48,232 nt of DNA. Origin: Pseudoflavonifractor sp964504285. GTDB taxonomy: Bacteria > Bacillota > Clostridia > Oscillospirales > Oscillospiraceae. Numbering within the stretch: position 1 is the first letter of the stretch; each line of letters begins with the position of its first letter. Made by a program: the position numbers and the translations under genes. The notes under the pieces were generated by a model. The model searched no databases. It was not told the origin of the DNA and saw only the letters and a program-made list of their open reading frames with translations. The stretch lies in the NCBI GenBank assembly GCA_964504285.1, contig CAZDDZ010000009.1:1-48232 (forward strand), given 5' to 3'. Positions 43,146 through 48,232 of this stretch are shown piece by piece.

Positions 43146-44639
43146 CTATTTCACCTGCTCCGTAAATTTAAGGAAGGCTTGCTTACCAGCTTCGCTCCGG
43201 GCGTAAACACCGGCATGCTCCAGCACCTTGGCAAAGACCAGTCCGGTCTCCGCCAGGACGACCTCCAGAGCATTTTCCGGGGTGAGCGTATACTTGCCCC
43301 GGAAGCCCTCTGCCCAGTCAGCGTGCTTGGCGGTACGCGCGTCGGCACGGAGGTCGTCGCCGTCGGCAAGGCAGCCCGCCACTGCCGAAAGCTCCTCCTT
43401 GAGCCGGGCAGGCAGAACAGCCAGACCCATGACCTCAATCAGGCCAATGTTCTCCTTTTTAATGTGGTGGAGCTCGGCGTGAGGATGGTAGACCCCCAGC
43501 GGGTGCTCCGGGGTGGTAATGTTGTTGCGCAAGACCAAATCCAGCTCGAAGTTTCCGTCCCGCATCCTGGCGATGGGGGTAATGGTATTGTGGGGCTCGC
43601 CGTCGGTCTCGGCAAACACAAAGGCGGCCGGGTCGGTATAGCCCCGCCACGAGGCCAAAATCCGGTCCGCCAGCTCCACCAGCCGCTCCTGCCGGGGGGA
43701 GGAAATGCGGAGCACCGACATGGGCCACTTGACAATCCCGGCGGTTACGTCCTCAAAGCCCTGGAAGGTGACCAAAGTCTCCACCGGAGCCTTCTCCATG
43801 GCAAAGGTATACCGTCCCCCCTGGAAGTGGTCGTGGGCCAGAATAGAGCCGCCTACAATGGGTAAATCGGCGTTAGAGCCCACAAAGTAGTGTGGGAACT
43901 GCCCCACAAAGTCCAAGAGCTTAGAAAAGCAGGCACGGTCAATTTTCATGGGCGTGTGGTCGGCGTTGAGGCAGATGCAGTGCTCGTTATAGTAGACATA
44001 GGGGGAGTACTGCATGAACCAGGGAGAGCCGTTGATGGTAATGGGCACGATGCGGTGGTTCTGGCGGGCGGGGTGATCGAGCCGTCCGGCGTACCCCTCG
44101 TTCTCGGCGCAGAGCTGACAGCGGGGGTAGGCCGAGGCGGGCAGGTTTCGGGCGGCGGCAATGGCCTTGGGATCCTTTTCGGGCTTAGAGAGGTTAATGG
44201 TGATGTCCAAATCGCCGTACTCTGTGGCGGTGACCCACTTCATATCCTTGGCAATGCGGTCGCGGCGAATGTAGTTGGTGTCCTGTGAGAGCTTGTAGTA
44301 CCAATCGGTAGCGGCCTGTGGGCTCTGGGCGTACCGGGTTTCAAACTCTGCGATGACCTGCGCCGGGCGGGGAGTCAGACGGCCCATGAGCATAGTGTCA
44401 AACAGGTCGCGGTAGGCAATGGAGTTTTCGGTGAGAATCCCACGGGCATACGCATCGTCCATCAGTTCGCCCAGAACGGCGTTCAGGTCAATTTCCCCCA
44501 CCTCCGCCTGTGGTTGCGTATAGGAGGAAAGGCCCAGTGCCTCCAGAATTGTATTGACTGCCCAAGATTCCTCGCAGGGCGTGATCAGCCCGGTGCGCAG
44601 GGCGTAGGTAATCAGTTTATAAACGGCGGTATCTATCAT
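43146..44639 (-). CDS. galT: UTP/UDP-glucose-hexose-1-phosphate uridylyltransferase, class II
   Basis: The 497-residue enzyme moves UMP from UDP-glucose to galactose-1-phosphate. It belongs to the longer Firmicutes-type class II family rather than the roughly 350-residue E. coli type. Recognisable stretches are YDLFDTMLMGRLTPRP-like RDLFDTMLMGRLTPRP, NGSPWFMQYSPYVYYNEHC, the active-site IVGGSILAHDHFQGG, and ITPIARMRDGNFELDLVLRNN. The ATG at 44639 follows the galE stop codon directly, so translation is coupled. It shares the transcript with galK, galE and galM. Confidence 0.95.
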   Translation of the reverse strand: MIDTAVYKLITYALRTGLITPCEESWAVNTILEALGLSSYTQPQAEVGEIDLNAVLGELMDDAYARGILTENSIAYRDLFDTMLMGRLTPRPAQVIAEFETRYAQSPQAATDWYYKLSQDTNYIRRDRIAKDMKWVTATEYGDLDITINLSKPEKDPKAIAAARNLPASAYPRCQLCAENEGYAGRLDHPARQNHRIVPITINGSPWFMQYSPYVYYNEHCICLNADHTPMKIDRACFSKLLDFVGQFPHYFVGSNADLPIVGGSILAHDHFQGGRYTFAMEKAPVETLVTFQGFEDVTAGIVKWPMSVLRISSPRQERLVELADRILASWRGYTDPAAFVFAETDGEPHNTITPIARMRDGNFELDLVLRNNITTPEHPLGVYHPHAELHHIKKENIGLIEVMGLAVLPARLKEELSAVAGCLADGDDLRADARTAKHADWAEGFRGKYTLTPENALEVVLAETGLVFAKVLEHAGVYARSEAGKQAFLKFTEQVK

Positions 44640-45632
44640 TTACAGCACCTCATATCCGTTGGGATGGCTTTTGTGCCAGTTCCAGGCGGAGGAGATAATG
44701 GTCTCCAAGTCATCATACTTCGGCTTCCAGCCCAGCACCTGCTTTGCCTTTTCGGAGGACGCGACCAGCTGCGCCGGGTCGCCCGCTCGGCGGGGGGATA
44801 TTTGGGCGGGAATGGGGTGTCCGGTGGCCTTACGGGCGGTATCAATGACCTCCCGCACGGTAAAGCCCACGCCGTTACCCAGGTTAAAGACGTCGCTCTC
44901 GCCGCCCTTAAGAAGGTACTCCAGCGCCAGCACGTGGGCGGCGGCCAGGTCGGTAACGTGGATGTAGTCCCGCACGCAGGTGCCGTCCTTAGTGGGATAG
45001 TCCTCACCAAAGATAGAAACCTTCTCCCGCTTGCCGTTCGGCACCTGAAGAATGACGGGCACCAAGTGGGTCTCGGGGTCGTGGGCCTCGCCGATGCGGC
45101 CGGAGGCGTGGGCGCCGCAGGCGTTAAAGTACCGCAGGGCCACATAATTCAGGCCGTGCGCCTTGCTGACCCAGCCCATCATGTGCTCCATTGCCAGCTT
45201 GGTCTCTCCGTAGCAGTTGGTGGGACTCGTGGGGTCGCTTTCCAGAATGGGCACCCGCTGTGGCTCGCCATAGGTTGCGGCGGTGGAGGAAAAGACAATC
45301 TTATTAATGCTGTGTGCCACCATGGATTGCAGCAGTACGGTGGTGCCCGCCAGATTATTCTCATAGTATTTAAGGGGATCGGTCATGCTCTCTCCCACCT
45401 GGCTGCTGGCGGCAAAGTGAATGACCCCCTCAATGTGCTCCTGCTCAAAAATCCGATCCATGTCGGCACGGTTTCGGATGTCGGCCTTATAGAACCGGGC
45501 ATCGGGATGGACGGCCTGCCGAAAGCCGGTCTGTAAATTGTCGGCCACTACTACCTGATAGCCTGCGTCAATCAGCTCGTACACAGTATGGGAGCCAATA
45601 TACCCGGCTCCGCCCAATACAAGAATAGACAT
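44640..45632 (-). CDS. galE: UDP-glucose 4-epimerase
   Basis: The 330-residue NAD-dependent epimerase interconverts UDP-galactose and UDP-glucose. The Rossmann motif GGAGYIGSHT is at the N-terminus (about residues 7-16), the catalytic Tyr and Lys lie in YGETK, and FNACGAHASGRIGE and RDYIHVTDLAAAH are typical of GalE. I use the ATG at 45632, preceded by GAGGGAGG at 45641-45648; an upstream extension of the frame overlaps galK and has no ribosome site. It is 47 bp from galK and abuts galT. Confidence 0.96.
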   Translation of the reverse strand: MSILVLGGAGYIGSHTVYELIDAGYQVVVADNLQTGFRQAVHPDARFYKADIRNRADMDRIFEQEHIEGVIHFAASSQVGESMTDPLKYYENNLAGTTVLLQSMVAHSINKIVFSSTAATYGEPQRVPILESDPTSPTNCYGETKLAMEHMMGWVSKAHGLNYVALRYFNACGAHASGRIGEAHDPETHLVPVILQVPNGKREKVSIFGEDYPTKDGTCVRDYIHVTDLAAAHVLALEYLLKGGESDVFNLGNGVGFTVREVIDTARKATGHPIPAQISPRRAGDPAQLVASSEKAKQVLGWKPKYDDLETIISSAWNWHKSHPNGYEVL

Positions 45633-45679
45633 AAAAAAACCTCCCTCAAAGTTGCCGCCCAACGGGACGGCTTTCAGCA

Positions 45680-46984
45680 TTACCCAATCAGCACACAGCC
45701 GCCCTCCGGGCGGATGGACAGGACGTGGCACATATTTTCGCCCAGCAAATCCTCCATGGCCTCTTTAAACCGTGGCAGAAGCTCATGGGGAACAAATGCC
45801 TGGAGCGTACCGGCAAAGCCGCCGCCGTGAACCCGGGTCGCGCCCTGCCCGTTCAGCACCTCCTCGGCCACCGCCAGCGCCAGAGGAATGGCCTGCTGGC
45901 GGGTATTCGAGGCCGCCCAAGTGTTTTGCAGATGAAGCGCGGAGGAAATGCCCGAAGCCCGAATCAGGGACAGGAAGCGGTCAAAGTCACCCTTTTCCAG
46001 TGCCTGTGCTTCCTCCTCCGCCTTGCGGTTATCGGCAAAGAAGTGCATGGCGCGGAGCATGGCGCGGTCACCCAGCGCCTTGCGTAGCTCCGGAATGCGC
46101 CCGCGGAATTCATTTTCGTCCACATCGCGCAGAACCGTTTTCCCAAAGGCGGCGGCCACAGCCCCCATCTCTCGGGTGATGGCGGCGTACTCATCGGTCA
46201 GGTCGGCATGGTCTGCGCCCGAGTCAATGATGCACAGGGCGTACCCGGTGGCGGGAAAATCAAAGTCTACCTTATGTACCACGGGCTTTTCGGGGTTTTC
46301 AAAGTCAATGGCCACCGTACCGCCCACAGCCGACGCCATCTGGTCCATCAGACCGCAGGGCTTACCAAAATATTTGTTTTCAGAAATTTGGCCAATTTGG
46401 GCGATACGCACCGGGTCAAAAGAATCGCCGCAGAACAGCCGGTTAAAAATAACTCCCATCAGTACCTCGTAGGCCGCCGAGGAGGATAGCCCGGAGCCGG
46501 GCGGTACGCTGGATACCACATAGGCGTGAAAGCCGCCTAGAGAATGACCCTCTGCCGCCATTTGGGCAGCCACACCGCGAATAAGGGCCGCCGAGGTTCC
46601 CTCCTCCCCGGGCTGGGGCGTCAGGTCGGTCAGGTCTACCTTCACGGCGGGGTAGCCCTCGCTCTGTGCTACAACCACATTGGTGCCGTTAGGGGCTGCC
46701 ACAGCCAGCATATCCATATTGACGCTTGCCGCCAGAACCCTGCCATGCTGGTGGTCGGTGTGGTTGCCCCCCAGCTCAGTGCGGCCGGGGCCGCTGAACA
46801 CGGTAACCGGAGTCTGGTCGTTTGCCGAGAACAGGCTCTGATACCGGGTTACCGCGTTGGCTACCCGTGCGCGGTGTGACGCCAGCGCCGCCTCGCCGTC
46901 ACAGCAGTAGACACGGGAGAGCCGTTCGTCATATCGATGGGCCGCCAGGCCCTCCAAAATAGCTTTACAGGTTGTCATCGTCAT
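45680..46984 (-). CDS. galK: Galactokinase
   Basis: The 434-residue GHMP kinase phosphorylates galactose to galactose-1-phosphate. The galactokinase signature GPGRTELGGNHTDHQHG and the ATP-binding loop SSVPPGSGLSSSAAYE are clear, as is the C-terminal GATRVHGGGFAGTLQAF. It is slightly longer than usual owing to a 55-residue N-terminal stretch before the sugar site. Two ATGs (46984 and 46978) follow AGGAAG; I use the first, which overlaps the regulator stop (ATGA). First enzyme gene of the operon. Confidence 0.96.
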   Translation of the reverse strand: MTMTTCKAILEGLAAHRYDERLSRVYCCDGEAALASHRARVANAVTRYQSLFSANDQTPVTVFSGPGRTELGGNHTDHQHGRVLAASVNMDMLAVAAPNGTNVVVAQSEGYPAVKVDLTDLTPQPGEEGTSAALIRGVAAQMAAEGHSLGGFHAYVVSSVPPGSGLSSSAAYEVLMGVIFNRLFCGDSFDPVRIAQIGQISENKYFGKPCGLMDQMASAVGGTVAIDFENPEKPVVHKVDFDFPATGYALCIIDSGADHADLTDEYAAITREMGAVAAAFGKTVLRDVDENEFRGRIPELRKALGDRAMLRAMHFFADNRKAEEEAQALEKGDFDRFLSLIRASGISSALHLQNTWAASNTRQQAIPLALAVAEEVLNGQGATRVHGGGFAGTLQAFVPHELLPRFKEAMEDLLGENMCHVLSIRPEGGCVLIG

Positions 46985-48021
46985 TTCTTCCTTTCACGTG
47001 GCGGGGTGGTACTCTCCCGCAAAACTAAAGTGGGCGGCACAATGACCTTTTGGGGTAAATGGCGCAGGGGCGGCCGGTCCCCCTGTCCGGTTCGTTCACT
47101 CAGCAGTCGCACGGCGGTACGAGCCATTTCCCGCACATGGGTGGAGATAGAGGTAAGGGGCGGCTCCACTAGCTCGGACAGCGGCGTGTCGTTAAAGGAA
47201 ATAAGGGAAATATCGCCGGGGATATGAAGCCCGGCCTCATGAATGGCGCGGGAGGCGCCGATGGCGTTTTCCTCGTTAGCGCAGAGGAAGGCGGTGGGGC
47301 GAGCGGCAACGCTCCTTAGAAAATCAGCCACCGCGTCGGCGGTCTTGCGCACATCCATGGGCGCCTCAATCAATGTGGGATTTTTCTCCCCCTGCCGCGC
47401 CATCAGCTCCAAAAAGAGCCGCCGCCGCTCTTCGGGAGCCGGCATTCCCCAGTCATCCAGCTTTTGGGCGGGGCCTACAAAGCCAATCTCCCGGTGACCC
47501 AGCTCCAGCAGGTAATCCACCGCCTGAGAAATGCCCAGCCGATAGTTGAGCACCACCGAATCGCTTTCCAGCTCATCGGGGGAGGAGTCCAAAAAAACCA
47601 GCTTAGAACAAATACTTCGCAGCTTTTCTATCTGTCCGGAGGTAAAAATACCAATGGCAATAATGCCGTCGGGCCCCTCCCCCTCGGGGAGGAGGAAATC
47701 CTCTCCTTGACGCTCCAGGGGTAGAAAGGAAAAGCGGCTCTCCCGGCAGGCCTCCTCTACATAGCCGCGCAGGTAAAGATAGTAGGGGTCATCCAGCCGC
47801 TGTTCGGCGGTAAGCATTTCAGCCACGCCCACTCGCAGCAGGCTCTTGGGCAGGCGGCCCCGTCGACTTTTAGTGGCAGCGTAATTGAGCCTGCCCGCCT
47901 CCTCCAGCACCCGCGCCCGGGCCTCCGGCGTGACGGCCAGCGCCGGATCGCCGGTGAGAATACGGGAAATGGTGGCGGGTGAATAGCCCGTGCGGTCAGA
48001 GAGCTCCTTCAGGGTTGCCAT
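46981..48021 (-). CDS. GalR/LacI-family transcriptional regulator
   Basis: The 346-residue regulator has a LacI-type helix-turn-helix (ATLKELSDRTGYSPATISRIL, residues 2-22) with hinge region to about 60 and a periplasmic-binding-like sensor domain (about 62-330; ending with IPGDISLISFNDTPLSELVEPPLTSI-type sequence typical of the family). It leads the galactose operon and overlaps galK by 4 bp, so it is very likely the galactose repressor of its own operon. The ATG at 48021 has AGGAGG at 48031-48036. A LacI-type half-palindrome is in the promoter upstream. The longer frame to 48057 includes the ribosome site and is rejected. Confidence 0.94.
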   Translation of the reverse strand: MATLKELSDRTGYSPATISRILTGDPALAVTPEARARVLEEAGRLNYAATKSRRGRLPKSLLRVGVAEMLTAEQRLDDPYYLYLRGYVEEACRESRFSFLPLERQGEDFLLPEGEGPDGIIAIGIFTSGQIEKLRSICSKLVFLDSSPDELESDSVVLNYRLGISQAVDYLLELGHREIGFVGPAQKLDDWGMPAPEERRRLFLELMARQGEKNPTLIEAPMDVRKTADAVADFLRSVAARPTAFLCANEENAIGASRAIHEAGLHIPGDISLISFNDTPLSELVEPPLTSISTHVREMARTAVRLLSERTGQGDRPPLRHLPQKVIVPPTLVLRESTTPPRERKK

Positions 48022-48075
48022 AAATATACACCTCCTCTCAGTTTTGCAGGTCTGCAATTAATTTTTAGTAAAAAT

Positions 48076-48104
48076 AATATATAACGTTTCCCCGTGATTT
48101 GCAA
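48076..48104 (-). promoter_or_regulatory. gal operon promoter with LacI-type operator
   Basis: On the minus strand TTGCAA (48099-48104) and TATATT (48076-48081) are 17 bp apart, upstream of the regulator gene. The imperfect palindrome GGAAACGTTATA (48080-48091, centre CG) inside the spacer resembles GalR/LacI-family operators, consistent with autoregulation. Confidence 0.65.
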
Positions 48105-48186
48105 GCAGAATTTTTTCTGCCGCTGCTAGAGCGTATCTGAAAAGCATTAAAACGCCCATAAACTTGTCTTTTTCCGTCATGGCAGC

Positions 48187-48231
48187 GCCGATTTTCCTTG
48201 CCATACGTCAGTATGACTGCAAAAAATCGGC
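48187..48231. repeat. Imperfect inverted repeat at the window edge
   Basis: Arms GCCGATTTT (48187-48195) and AAAATCGGC (48223-48231) enclose a smaller stem CATAC/GTATG (48202-48206, 48211-48215). It may be a palindromic repeat or the end of a mobile element that continues outside the window. The rest of 48105-48186 holds no gene I can support. Confidence 0.4.
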
Positions 48232-48232
48232 T

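Overview
The window looks like the chromosome of a low-to-moderate-GC Clostridia member (Firmicutes; an Oscillospiraceae- or Lachnospiraceae-type gut anaerobe is my inference). The reasons are strong AGGAGG ribosome sites, an SLH-anchored surface protein, a class II (Firmicutes-type) galT, a LytTR regulator and a GalR/LacI-led galactose operon. No rRNA, tRNA, CRISPR array or complete insertion sequence was seen.

Layout. (1) 1-1140: one plus-strand AIM24-family gene between two look-alike hairpin terminators. (2) 1341-39489: eighteen minus-strand genes with junctions that overlap or are at most about 70 bp, apparently one operon of about 38 kb. In transcription order it encodes: a 2392-aa surface protein with collagen-like GXX triplets; a 613-aa surface protein with GGX triplets; an F-type-like rotary ATPase (c-like, b-delta-like fusion, alpha-like, gamma-like, a ParA ATPase, beta-like, and a 108-aa protein where epsilon normally sits); a polytopic membrane protein; a 245-aa single-pass protein; a 4376-aa giant surface protein with transmembrane helices at both ends; and a distal tail of MBL-fold hydrolase, GAF protein, GLUG protein, FecR protein, CHASE2-adenylate cyclase and NHL-SLH protein. 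(3) 39490-40747: an AT-rich segment of about 250 bp bounded by 22-bp perfect inverted repeats, next to a tyrosine recombinase gene. This looks like an invertible promoter. (4) 41152-41904: a LytTR response regulator. (5) 42104-48021: lacI-type regulator, galK, galE, galT, galM. (6) 48022-48232: gal promoter and the start of an unknown inverted-repeat element.

The system of interest is region 2 plus its switch. Alpha, beta and gamma keep the residues for ATP hydrolysis and rotation (both Walker A loops, the beta catalytic Glu, the alpha Arg finger, DELSEED). The c-like subunit, however, has no carboxylate in its second helix, and no a subunit is encoded. I infer an ATP-driven rotary or conformational motor that does not pump ions and is coupled to giant membrane-anchored surface proteins. 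The closest known parallel is the F1-like ATPase of mycoplasmas, which powers gliding through giant surface proteins in Mycoplasma mobile and works with the MIB-MIP immunoglobulin-processing system in others. Here it seems to be combined with cyclic-nucleotide signalling and phase-variable on/off expression. In the orientation present here the best promoter in the invertible segment points away from the operon, so the sequenced copy may be in the OFF state. Function is inferred from sequence and gene order only.
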